From: an uncultured bacterium
GTDB taxonomy: Bacteria > Verrucomicrobiota > Lentisphaeria > Victivallales > UBA1829
Direction: 5' to 3'
Assembly: GCA_949292215.1 (NCBI GenBank)
Contig: CASEYW010000188.1
Coordinates: 39,806-103,805 of the forward strand
Length of the DNA stretch: 64,000 bases
The position numbers and the translations under genes were made by a program. Positions within the stretch are counted from its first letter, which is position 1. Each line of letters opens with the position of its first letter. The notes under the pieces are model-generated. The model saw only the letters and a program-made list of their open reading frames with translations, made no database searches and was not told the origin of the DNA. Below, one piece after another: positions 18,738 to 26,319 of this stretch.

Positions 18738-18769
18738 GGAAAAATCAGCTCTTTGCCTCGGGAAAGGGG

Positions 18770-18798
18770 TTGACAAATTCTCTATAATAAGGTATAAT
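18770..18798 (+). promoter_or_regulatory. Perfect-consensus promoter TTGACA-17-TATAAT of cassette 1
   Basis: TTGACA (18770-18775), exactly 17 bases, then TATAAT (18793-18798), 44 bases upstream of the GntR-type regulator ATG. A full consensus at both boxes implies a very strong promoter that would need tight repression. Confidence 0.9.
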
Positions 18799-18825
18799 TA
18801 TACAAAACGTATAATGCCGTATAAT
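18792..18825 (+). promoter_or_regulatory. Operator cluster of GTATAAT half-sites
   Basis: GTATAAT occurs at 18792-18798, 18809-18815 and 18819-18825, and its inverse ATTATAC at 18797-18803. They form ATTATAC-5-GTATAAT (7-bp arms) and the 12-bp palindrome GTATAATTATAC overlapping the -10 box. The position fits autorepression by the adjacent GntR-type regulator. Confidence 0.7.
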
Positions 18826-18841
18826 AAATCAGAGCTGTCCC

Positions 18842-19882
18842 ATGAACCTGAAAAAAAACGATGCCTATTACAGACAGATCGCCACCTATTTCGAAACGGA
18901 GATCCGCTCCGGCGGAATGCTGCCGGGCGAACGGCTGCCCGCGACAACCACTCTGGCAAAACAGTTTCAGGTCACTCCGGACACCATCCAGCAGAGTCTC
19001 TCCATTCTCGCAGACAAAGGACTCATTTCCAGAACCCGGCGGAAAGGCACCTTTGTCCGTGCACTCTACAAAGGCAATACGATCGGGATCGTTTTCTCCC
19101 AGTGTATCTTCCAGAGGCACGAACTTGCGTTCTTCACCGACTTTCTCAGCGAACTGCTCCTCTGCATCGCAGCAAAAGGCTGGAAATACAAAATTTTCAT
19201 GGCGGGAACCAACGACTCCGCCGACACAGCCGAATTCGACCTTCGGAAAGCAGTGGAAAGCGGTGAACTCGGCGGCATCTTTGAATTCTGTACGGAAAAC
19301 ACCAGAATCGGGGAATACGTCCGGAAGGAGTGCCCCCTGCCGCGGGCGGACGGAATCAACATCGACGTCAATGAGATGCTCCGCAATGCTTATGCGCTTC
19401 TTGCGGAAAAGGGCTACCGCCGCATTGCACTCATCCTTCCGCGCCTCCGCCGCGATGCAGCCATCCAGGAGAAGATGATCTCCGAACTCGGGAGCGCCCT
19501 TCCAGCCGGACTCCGCGACAAAATGGAGCTTCAAACGATTCTCACGGAACACCACTATCTCGAATCCGGCTACAAGGCTTTCCGGGAACTCTGGGCACGT
19601 CCCCGCAGACCGGATGCACTGCTGATCGGAATGGATACCCTCTTCAACGGAGTCTGGTATGCCGTCATGGAACAGAAAATCGAGGTCCCGCGTGAACTCG
19701 CCATTCTCACTCATCTGAACAGGGAACTGCCTCCCTTCACCCATTTGAAACCATCTGCCATGGAAGTGAAAATCAGCGATTTTGCAAAACAGTCAGTAGA
19801 AAACCTGCTTGCCAAAATAAAAGGAGAACCATGGACACCAGAACTCATTCATGCAACATTCCGGGAGGGAGAAACATGCTGA
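18842..19882 (+). CDS. AraR-like chimeric regulator: GntR helix-turn-helix plus LacI-type sensor domain
   Basis: A 346-residue protein. Residues about 5-72 are a GntR winged helix-turn-helix (YYRQIATYFETEIRSGGMLPG, TTLAKQFQVTPDTIQQSL, RRKGTFV). Residues about 79-340 resemble a periplasmic-binding-protein-type effector domain as in LacI/GalR (IGIVFSQCIF, GYRRIALILP, PDALLIGMD). This combination is known from Bacillus AraR, a sugar-responsive repressor. It is transcribed from a consensus promoter covered by palindromes and probably represses its own operon. Its last seven bases overlap the start of the pseudopilin gene, so the two are translationally coupled. The inducing sugar cannot be read from the sequence. 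Confidence 0.85.
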   Translation: MNLKKNDAYYRQIATYFETEIRSGGMLPGERLPATTTLAKQFQVTPDTIQQSLSILADKGLISRTRRKGTFVRALYKGNTIGIVFSQCIFQRHELAFFTDFLSELLLCIAAKGWKYKIFMAGTNDSADTAEFDLRKAVESGELGGIFEFCTENTRIGEYVRKECPLPRADGINIDVNEMLRNAYALLAEKGYRRIALILPRLRRDAAIQEKMISELGSALPAGLRDKMELQTILTEHHYLESGYKAFRELWARPRRPDALLIGMDTLFNGVWYAVMEQKIEVPRELAILTHLNRELPPFTHLKPSAMEVKISDFAKQSVENLLAKIKGEPWTPELIHATFREGETC

Positions 19883-20643
19883 AACAGAAAAAATATTTCA
19901 CATTGATCGAGTTACTGATCGTAATAGCAATCATTGCAATTTTAGTCTCCATACTTCTTCCTGCGCTGAAATCGGCCCGATCGAAAGGAATGGAAGCAGA
20001 CTGTCTCTCCAGGAAGAAGCAGCTCGGACTCATTCTCTCTGCCTATTCCTCCGATTTCGACGACTATCTTCAGGGGGCCCGGGGAGACTGGTTTCCGGAT
20101 AATTCCGACTGTTTCTGGGAAAGCTGGTATTACTACGCCTATCTTCCCGCCCGGACGATCAACCATCTGGCGGCCTGCAGCGCGCGGGATTTTCATCACA
20201 AAATTGAAACGGATCCCGGCGCCTTCCGCGGCTACAGCAGGGATCAGGACGGCATCACGACCGGACTGCATCTTCATTTCCGCAAAACAGTAGACGGGAA
20301 AACCATCCGTTACCGGACCGGCCAGCTGAAACGGCCCTCCGTCACGCCGTATGCTTCCGATACGCGGGGAGCGCGCAACAGCAACTATACCGGAATGTTC
20401 AGTTTCAATCCCTATTCCCGCAATGAAACGCTCTCCAAATACGGATCGGAACTGGCAACGGGAAGCGGGGTTGACGATCTCGGTTTCTGGCACGGGGCCA
20501 ATGTCTCGACCGCTGGACAGGGAGGCACGTTCAAGGTCCATGGCGAACGCGCCGTCATGAGCTTCGCCGATGGACATGCCGCTTCCGTTTCTCTGATGCA
20601 GGTCATCCTCTTTCCCACCGAATATTATTCTCCTATGCGATAA
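19876..20643 (+). CDS. Prepilin-type N-methylation protein with H-X9-DG motif (pseudopilin)
   Basis: A 255-residue protein from the ATG at 19876, with GGGAGG upstream inside the regulator gene. The class III-type prepilin signal is KQKKY|FTLIELL followed by a hydrophobic helix (residues 8-30) and Glu at mature position 5. The usual Gly before the cleavage site is replaced by Tyr. The C-terminal part carries H222-x9-D232-G233 (VHGERAVMSFADG), the hallmark of the DUF1559/H-X9-DG family expanded in Planctomycetes and Lentisphaerae. The family probably forms type II/IV-pilus-like fibres or anchors in the inner membrane; its function is not established. Sitting in one operon between a sugar regulator and a secreted GH suggests a glycan-related role. 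Confidence 0.9.
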   Translation: MLKQKKYFTLIELLIVIAIIAILVSILLPALKSARSKGMEADCLSRKKQLGLILSAYSSDFDDYLQGARGDWFPDNSDCFWESWYYYAYLPARTINHLAACSARDFHHKIETDPGAFRGYSRDQDGITTGLHLHFRKTVDGKTIRYRTGQLKRPSVTPYASDTRGARNSNYTGMFSFNPYSRNETLSKYGSELATGSGVDDLGFWHGANVSTAGQGGTFKVHGERAVMSFADGHAASVSLMQVILFPTEYYSPMR

Positions 20644-20667
20644 TGTCATCAACAGAAAGGCTCCTCA

Positions 20668-22905
20668 ATGAAACGAATTCTCTCCGCAATCACTCTGGCG
20701 CTTCTGGCGGCAGGCGCATCTGCCGCGGAAAAGGCTGTTTACGCTCATTACATGGGGTGTTTTCCCGCCGGATATGGTCCGATTCAGAATCACATGCGCA
20801 ATGACACGCCGCGCGTCCGGCACGACAAGGGAAACATGGTGGACCGCATCGGCGGCCGCTTCACAAACTTCGCCCTCACTCCGCAGGACCGCGACCTCTC
20901 TCCGGAAGAGAGTGCGGAACTTGAGATCCGGCGCGCCATGCGGGGCGGCATCGACGGATTCGCCATTGATGCCTGGGCCGGCGGCGACGGCGCCAAACAG
21001 GTTCTCGGGCATCTCATCCGCGCGGCGGAACGCATGAAGGTCCCTTTCTACCTGACCATCTGTCTGGATCCCGCCTGCCATCCGCGCGGCAAAGTTCCCG
21101 GGGATCTCAGAGAGCAGATCACGGATACCGTGCGCTACCTGGTGAAAGAACATGGCAAGAGTCCGAATCTGGCGCGGAGAAACGGTAAAATTCTGATTTT
21201 CGGCTACGGTTCCTGCGGTCTCTACTATCCGCAGGAGGTCCGGAATCTGCCCGAAGGCCCCGAAAAGTGGAAGCGCTGTTCCGATGCCTACCGGGAGCTG
21301 GAAAAAGCAGTCGGCGTTCCGTTGTTCCTCCACTACTGCTTTGACAGCGAAGGACTCCGCAACCGCCGGAATCCGGAACTTCTCGCGGCATGTGCAAGAT
21401 GGGCGGGAAAACACTTCGATGCAGTCGGCGCATTCACAGGTGCGGACTGGCCGGAATACCGGAAACTCATCGCGGACAACGTGAAACAGGGAAAAGCCGA
21501 ATGGAGCGAACCTCTTCTCTTCCAGTACAACAACAAAGCAGGCGGACTCGTCACTGAGAAAGGACTTGATCTCCTGCGGAACCGCTGGGAATCCGCACGG
21601 AACAACGATTCCACTCTCATTCAGTTCACCACCTGGAACGACTACGGGGAGGACACCGTTCTCGCCCCGGGATACAGCACCAACTACACCATTCTCAATG
21701 TCAACCGTTACTTCATTGACTGGTGGAAACTGGGAAAAAAACCGGAAATCAAAGAAGAGTCGATTCATCTGATTTTCCGCAGAAACGGCAACGGAACTGG
21801 AACATATCCATTCCAGCAGCGCCGTTACGTCGACGGCGTTCTTGAAGTGCTGACCTTTCTCCGCTCTCCGGCAACAGTCCATGCGGAAGGGTACGGCGAA
21901 TTTGATGCCCCCGCAGGAATGTCCTACAAGCAGTTTCCCCTCAAGCCGGGAAAAGTCTCCGCGGAAGTCCGGCGCGGCACAGGAAAACAAGCGGTCCTGA
22001 AGGTAACGGCACCGGAACAGGTCTCCGACAAACCATTCCGCGAAGACTGCAGCATGGTCTGCTTCGGCAGCAATTTCGAGGAAGAGTGGAAACGGGATTT
22101 CCCGAATGACAAGCCTCTCTACTACAGCGAATACGGCGATCTCGACGGCGACGGACTCCCGAACTGGTTCGAAATGTACTGGTTCGGCAAATTTCCCCTG
22201 ATGGCAACCGCAACCGCCGCCGATCCCTCCGCAGATCCGGACCACGACGGGCTCTCCAATCTCGACGAATGGAAGCAGCAGAAAAATCCGCTCAAAGCCG
22301 AACAGAAATACACAGCGGGAACCGTCTGGAAACTCGCCGATGTCCACAAGCGCGGCTACTCCCTCAATCCCGATCGCGACAGATGGGACACTCCCGTCTG
22401 GTACTATCTCTACAAGCAGGGCAAGGCGGGAAATATTCCGCATGACGGAACCTATCTTCTCTGCCCCGAAAACAACGGACAGGGCATGATGGGTCATTTT
22501 CCCCCGCTGAAGAGTCTCCGCCAATATCCCCAGGGACGCGGCGAACTCCTGCGCAGAAGCAACCCGGATGGTTCGCGCTTCGAATCGTTCTCCCTGCGTC
22601 CGCAGAGCCTCAACATCATCGCGTGGAAGAGTCCGGTCAACGGCTCAGTCAGCATCACAGGGCTCCTCAAATCCGACTCGTCCGGACATGGGAACATCCG
22701 CTTCACAGTGGAAAAGGAAACGACTCTTCTCTTCGACGGCAGCTATCCTCCGCGGAAACCGATTCATGACCGGATCTCCCTGAAACAAATTCCGGTCCGC
22801 AAAGGAGAACGCCTGTTCTTCCTTGCCGGAATCAATGCCTACAGCGGAAGGATTGATCTGCATGATCTCACAATCACGCTCAATACCCTGCTGGAAGGAA
22901 ACTAA
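20668..22905 (+). CDS. Secreted GH71/GH99-like glycoside hydrolase with calcium-type repeats
   Basis: A 745-residue protein with a signal peptide (residues 1-20, MKRILSAITLALLAAGASAA). The N-terminal ~360 residues resemble the GH71 alpha-1,3-glucanase or GH99 endomannosidase type of barrel: VYAHYMGCF at the first strand, RRAMRGGIDGFAIDAWAG, PFYLTICLD, TTWNDYGEDT and APGYSTNY. Residues about 489-530 hold thrombospondin-3-like calcium loops (DLDGDGLPNWFE, DPDHDGLSNLDEW). The C-terminal ~150 residues are beta-sandwich-like (SITGLLKSDSSGHGNIRFTV), possibly a carbohydrate-binding module. It follows the pseudopilin by 24 bases with GAAAGG upstream. The family placement is from motif recall only. 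Confidence 0.75.
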   Translation: MKRILSAITLALLAAGASAAEKAVYAHYMGCFPAGYGPIQNHMRNDTPRVRHDKGNMVDRIGGRFTNFALTPQDRDLSPEESAELEIRRAMRGGIDGFAIDAWAGGDGAKQVLGHLIRAAERMKVPFYLTICLDPACHPRGKVPGDLREQITDTVRYLVKEHGKSPNLARRNGKILIFGYGSCGLYYPQEVRNLPEGPEKWKRCSDAYRELEKAVGVPLFLHYCFDSEGLRNRRNPELLAACARWAGKHFDAVGAFTGADWPEYRKLIADNVKQGKAEWSEPLLFQYNNKAGGLVTEKGLDLLRNRWESARNNDSTLIQFTTWNDYGEDTVLAPGYSTNYTILNVNRYFIDWWKLGKKPEIKEESIHLIFRRNGNGTGTYPFQQRRYVDGVLEVLTFLRSPATVHAEGYGEFDAPAGMSYKQFPLKPGKVSAEVRRGTGKQAVLKVTAPEQVSDKPFREDCSMVCFGSNFEEEWKRDFPNDKPLYYSEYGDLDGDGLPNWFEMYWFGKFPLMATATAADPSADPDHDGLSNLDEWKQQKNPLKAEQKYTAGTVWKLADVHKRGYSLNPDRDRWDTPVWYYLYKQGKAGNIPHDGTYLLCPENNGQGMMGHFPPLKSLRQYPQGRGELLRRSNPDGSRFESFSLRPQSLNIIAWKSPVNGSVSITGLLKSDSSGHGNIRFTVEKETTLLFDGSYPPRKPIHDRISLKQIPVRKGERLFFLAGINAYSGRIDLHDLTITLNTLLEGN

Positions 22906-22908
22906 ACC

Positions 22909-24321
22909 ATGAAACTCACTTCTCCGTTTCTGCTCTCTCTGTTCCTCACGGGAAGTCTTGCGGCAAAAGATGTTTATGTGGACAATGCAAAAGGAAACGA
23001 CAACGCTCCTGGCACAAAAAACGCCCCTGTCCGGACAATTCGCCGCGGCATGGAGATGATGTCATCCGGCGACACCCTGCATCTGACACCGAATCCACAG
23101 CCCTATACGGAAAGCATCCATTTCTCGGCACGGAACCGCCATCTTGGAGGGAAACCGGGGCGCCCGACCATCGTGGACGGACACGGTGCGCGCTTCAGCG
23201 GACTCCGTCACCGCCCCGCCTCCGAATGGACAAAAACCGGCAGCGATGTCTACACCATCCAGCTCAACAATAACGCATGGGTCATGGATAAACAGGGCTA
23301 CTGGTCCGGCTTCCCGATCGTGTTTGCAGACGGGAAACCGCTTCCATGGAAAAAATCGAAAACGGAACTGGTCCCGAACTCCTATGTACTCACAAAAGTA
23401 TTCGGAGCGAAAAAAACGCCGGAACACAACAAACTCCACGTCCGGCTGGAACCGGGGAAAACACCCGCCGACGTCAGACTCGAAACGCCCCACGGAGATT
23501 ACGCTGTCTGCGTGGAAGGCGTGGATGATGTGACAATCCGCAACATCAAAGCGGAATATTATCCCGGCGATGGGTTCGATTCCGCCTGGAGGAACGTTGT
23601 CTTCGAGGGCGTCGAAGGCACGCGGAACATGGATCAGGGAATCAGCGCACACGCATCGGGACTCGTTGTGAAAAATTCCCGGTTCCACGGCAATGCCGGA
23701 GGAGGAGTCGTCGATGTCGGAATGCCGTCGGACGGAACGACGCGTCGCTCGAATGTCCGCTACATCAACTGCATCATGGAAGAAGACGTCTTCCGCAACG
23801 ATGTGCAGTTCTATCATACGGACGCCATTCTGGAAAACTGCATCATCCGCGTGCGGCACGGAAACGCCCTCACCGCCGAAAAAGAGTCCAGAGTCATTTT
23901 GAAAAACTGCATTCTGTTCAATCTCGGCAAAACGGGGACAAATACGGCGGTTCTGGTATCCGGTACTGCCTCGGTCACAATGGAACGATGCACCGCGATC
24001 GGATTCGGAAGCGTCTTTGCCATTCACGAATCAGGGAAGATCCTCAGCAGAAACAATCTGTTTCTGAACTGCGGAACCATTGTTTCCTCGTTCGGCAAGG
24101 GGAATTATACCGGCGGAGCAAACCGTCAGACATCTCAGCTCTACTTCTATCGTCCGGTTCAATTCCGCACCCTCGCCGAGTTCCGGAACGCAAAAGCGCA
24201 GGATATGGATTCCGTATTCGATCCGAACGCCACATTCAAACCGTACCCGGATGCCGGAGCCGATTCCAAGATGCTGGAAACATTCAAGCGGCACACATCC
24301 AGGAGCAAAGCGGAAGATTGA
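22909..24321 (+). CDS. Secreted right-handed parallel beta-helix protein (polysaccharide lyase-like)
   Basis: A 470-residue protein with a signal peptide (residues 1-19, SPFLLSLFLTGSLAA). The mature start KDVYVDNAKGNDNAPGT is the opening typical of DUF1565/right-handed beta-helix proteins. Repeated coil strands follow (VTIRNIKAEYY, VVFEGVEGTRN, LVVKNSRFHGNAGGG, AILENCIIRV, VILKNCILFN, VTMERCTAIGF). The fold is shared by polysaccharide lyases, GH28-like hydrolases and epimerases. I cannot assign catalytic residues. It begins three bases after the GH71-like gene, so the two are co-translated and probably attack the same polymer. Confidence 0.85.
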   Translation: MKLTSPFLLSLFLTGSLAAKDVYVDNAKGNDNAPGTKNAPVRTIRRGMEMMSSGDTLHLTPNPQPYTESIHFSARNRHLGGKPGRPTIVDGHGARFSGLRHRPASEWTKTGSDVYTIQLNNNAWVMDKQGYWSGFPIVFADGKPLPWKKSKTELVPNSYVLTKVFGAKKTPEHNKLHVRLEPGKTPADVRLETPHGDYAVCVEGVDDVTIRNIKAEYYPGDGFDSAWRNVVFEGVEGTRNMDQGISAHASGLVVKNSRFHGNAGGGVVDVGMPSDGTTRRSNVRYINCIMEEDVFRNDVQFYHTDAILENCIIRVRHGNALTAEKESRVILKNCILFNLGKTGTNTAVLVSGTASVTMERCTAIGFGSVFAIHESGKILSRNNLFLNCGTIVSSFGKGNYTGGANRQTSQLYFYRPVQFRTLAEFRNAKAQDMDSVFDPNATFKPYPDAGADSKMLETFKRHTSRSKAED

Positions 24322-24440
24322 TTCTGCTGCACCGTTCAGCGTCCCGTTCCCCCGCCGAAGGGAAGGAACGTCTTCCCACTCCTCCCCTTCCGCAGCAGAA
24401 AAGGAAAACTCCTGGTGGAAGCATTTTTTCCTTTTTTTTC
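24322..24440 (+). terminator. Possible terminator region ending cassette 1
   Basis: TTCTGCTGC (24322-24330) pairs with GCAGCAGAA (24392-24400) around a long, partly self-complementary loop. The runs TTTTTT and TTTTTTTT follow at 24424-24439. The loop is large for a classical terminator, but the T-tracts and position between cassettes fit. Confidence 0.4.
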
Positions 24441-24451
24441 GAGATCGCCTC

Positions 24452-24480
24452 TTGACATCTTCCGCGGAATGTCGTATAAT
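24452..24480 (+). promoter_or_regulatory. Perfect-consensus promoter TTGACA-17-TATAAT of cassette 2
   Basis: TTGACA (24452-24457) and TATAAT (24475-24480) with a 17-base spacer, upstream of the LacI-family gene. It matches the cassette 1 promoter in both boxes and shares the 11-mer GTATAATTATA at the -10. Confidence 0.9.
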
Positions 24481-24487
24481 TATATCA

Positions 24488-24503
24488 TCTGAAACGTTTC
24501 AGA
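24488..24503 (+). promoter_or_regulatory. LacI-family operator TCTGAAACGTTTCAGA
   Basis: A perfect 16-bp palindrome with the central CG typical of LacI/GalR operators. It lies at the expected transcription start of the consensus promoter and 38 bases before the LacI-family ATG. Autorepression is the straightforward reading. Confidence 0.9.
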
Positions 24504-24541
24504 AAGAGTCAAGAGCAAGCAGAAACGGAGATGGATGCGGT

Positions 24542-25564
24542 ATGGTATCAATCAAAGACATCGCCAGACATACAGGCTTCGGGGTATCAACCGTTTCCGC
24601 TGTCCTGAGCAACAAGGCAAACCGGCTTGGAATCAAACAGGCGACCTGCGAAAAAATCACAGCCGCAGCCGTAGAACTCGGCTATCGACGCAATGACATC
24701 GCCGCGCAGATGCAGTCCGGGCGTTCTAAAACACTGATTCAGTTTCTTCCTGATTTTCATGGAGATTATCTCTCCCGAAGCGCACTTATGACCAACATTG
24801 CCGCACTCAGGCTCGGTTATACAACCCGTGAAATCGTCTTCAGCAGGAACAGCGACTTCCATGCCCTTGTCAACAGCGCCATTGAACAGCGTCCGGCAGC
24901 GTTTTTCGCGTGGAATATCCAGGGACCAAGACTTGAAATTCTTCAGAAAGATTCCCGCAGATATCACATTCCTCTCGCGCTGCTGGATATCGACTCCGGA
25001 GATGCGGAAGTTCGTGTTCTCACCGACGACCTCCACGGAATCCGGCAGGCAGTCGATTATCTGTATGAACTCGGACACCGCCGGATCGTCCATGTGACAG
25101 ATACCTTGAAAGCGCATTATGCGAAGTTCCGTTTCAATGCCTATGACCGCTGCATGAAGGAAAAAGGACTCGTCCTGGAAAAATCGCTCTGTTATCACGA
25201 CTACCTGACATTCAATCCGGAAAAACTGGTACAGTACGTGCGAATGCTCGCGTCTCTGCCGGAACCGCCGACCGCAGTCACCTGCGGTTCGGATTACATT
25301 GCCCTTAAACTGATGATGCTTTTTCCCCGCTTCGGACTCCGGATTCCGGAAGATATTTCCCTGATCGGTTTCGGCGGACTGCCTCTTGCCAGAGTCACGG
25401 TTCCCATGCTGACAACCATCGACCAGTCCCTGGACCGTCTCGGAGCAAATGCAGCGGAAACCATGATTCGTTTCCTGAACGGAGAATCCGTTCCGGAACG
25501 CATCCTTCTTCCAACCACCCTGACCATCGCTCAAACGACAACAAAACCCAAGACAGGAGAATAA
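24542..25564 (+). CDS. LacI-family transcriptional regulator
   Basis: A 340-residue protein. The start at 24542 gives the classic N-terminus VSIKDIARHTGFGVSTVSAV, with helix-turn-helix at residues 3-25 and the hinge-helix region (RRNDIAAQMQSGRSKTL) to about 60. The sensor domain of periplasmic-binding-protein type follows (LLDIDSGDAEV, YLYELGHRRIVHVTD, PTAVTCGSDYIALKL, ISLIGFGG). The longer open frame upstream crosses the promoter and is excluded. A perfect palindromic operator lies in front. The next gene, a pseudopilin, begins one base after the stop. The effector is probably a sugar released by the secreted GH5-like enzyme of the same cassette (inference). Confidence 0.92.
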   Translation: MVSIKDIARHTGFGVSTVSAVLSNKANRLGIKQATCEKITAAAVELGYRRNDIAAQMQSGRSKTLIQFLPDFHGDYLSRSALMTNIAALRLGYTTREIVFSRNSDFHALVNSAIEQRPAAFFAWNIQGPRLEILQKDSRRYHIPLALLDIDSGDAEVRVLTDDLHGIRQAVDYLYELGHRRIVHVTDTLKAHYAKFRFNAYDRCMKEKGLVLEKSLCYHDYLTFNPEKLVQYVRMLASLPEPPTAVTCGSDYIALKLMMLFPRFGLRIPEDISLIGFGGLPLARVTVPMLTTIDQSLDRLGANAAETMIRFLNGESVPERILLPTTLTIAQTTTKPKTGE

Positions 25565-25565
25565 A

Positions 25566-26294
25566 ATGAACTCAAACCCGGAGAAAGAAAAAAAGAAGAA
25601 GAAAATTTTCACACTTATTGAACTCCTTGTCGTCATTGCAATTATTGCAATTCTTGCAGCGCTTCTTCTTCCGGCATTGAATTCGGCAAAAACCAAAGCA
25701 CGGCAGATTGAATGTGTCAATCATCTCCGCATGTTCGGACAGGCTGGCAACAGCTATGCGTCCGATTACAATGACTTCTGGTTTCCCCGGGCGGCAAAAA
25801 CGCCAGAAAAAACGAATCCCGTCTACTTCATCAACATCCCGACCATCCGGGCAAAATACCTGAATGTCAACATCAAAAAATACAGTACCGATGCCTGGCT
25901 TCCCCGCGCGATCCTCTGTCCCGTCTCTTCCGCCATGCAGAAAGAATACTCCTACGGCTGTTATTTCTCCAACTCCTATGGCATCACTTACAACGGCACG
26001 GAAAACGAGAATCCAACCGGTTCCGGCTTCCGTGGATTCAAACTGACTCAGATCCGACGTCCCTCCGGCGCCATGGCAATGGCGGATGCGCAGGATTATC
26101 TGATCTGGCAGACCAATTATTATGAATATATCAAAAAACGGGAAAATGTCTCACTCAATCCCGGCAACGGAATGCTGGCGTACCGACATTTCGAAGGGTT
26201 CAACGGAGTCTTTTTCGACGCCCACGTGGAGAATATCCGCTATGGAGCGTTTGTCGAACGGAAAACAGCGCTTCTGAATCCCCTGAATCCATAA
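25566..26294 (+). CDS. Prepilin-type N-methylation protein (pseudopilin), degenerate H-X9-DG
   Basis: A 242-residue protein with the prepilin signal KKKKKI|FTLIELL, helix at residues 15-36 and Glu at mature position 5. The residue before the cleavage point is Ile instead of Gly, and the leader is strongly basic (KEKKKKK). The C-terminal H-X9-DG motif is present as H208-x9-D218-Ala219 (RHFEGFNGVFFDAH), so the Gly is lost. It begins one base after the LacI stop with AGGAG, and the secreted GH5-like gene follows after 25 bases. The order is the same as in cassette 1. Function in the family is unproven; a fibre or anchor linked to the secreted enzyme is inferred. Confidence 0.9.
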   Translation: MNSNPEKEKKKKKIFTLIELLVVIAIIAILAALLLPALNSAKTKARQIECVNHLRMFGQAGNSYASDYNDFWFPRAAKTPEKTNPVYFINIPTIRAKYLNVNIKKYSTDAWLPRAILCPVSSAMQKEYSYGCYFSNSYGITYNGTENENPTGSGFRGFKLTQIRRPSGAMAMADAQDYLIWQTNYYEYIKKRENVSLNPGNGMLAYRHFEGFNGVFFDAHVENIRYGAFVERKTALLNPLNP

Positions 26295-26319
26295 CCATCC
26301 ATTCAAGGAAGCTCTTCAA

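Noticed and set aside
20665..22524. Minus-strand open frame of 619 codons opposite the GH71-like gene
   Set aside because: Low-complexity shadow translation with no domain; the plus strand encodes a signal peptide and calcium motifs.
24080..24541. N-terminal extension of the LacI regulator
   Set aside because: It crosses the beta-helix gene end, a consensus promoter and the operator. The canonical LacI N-terminus begins at 24542.
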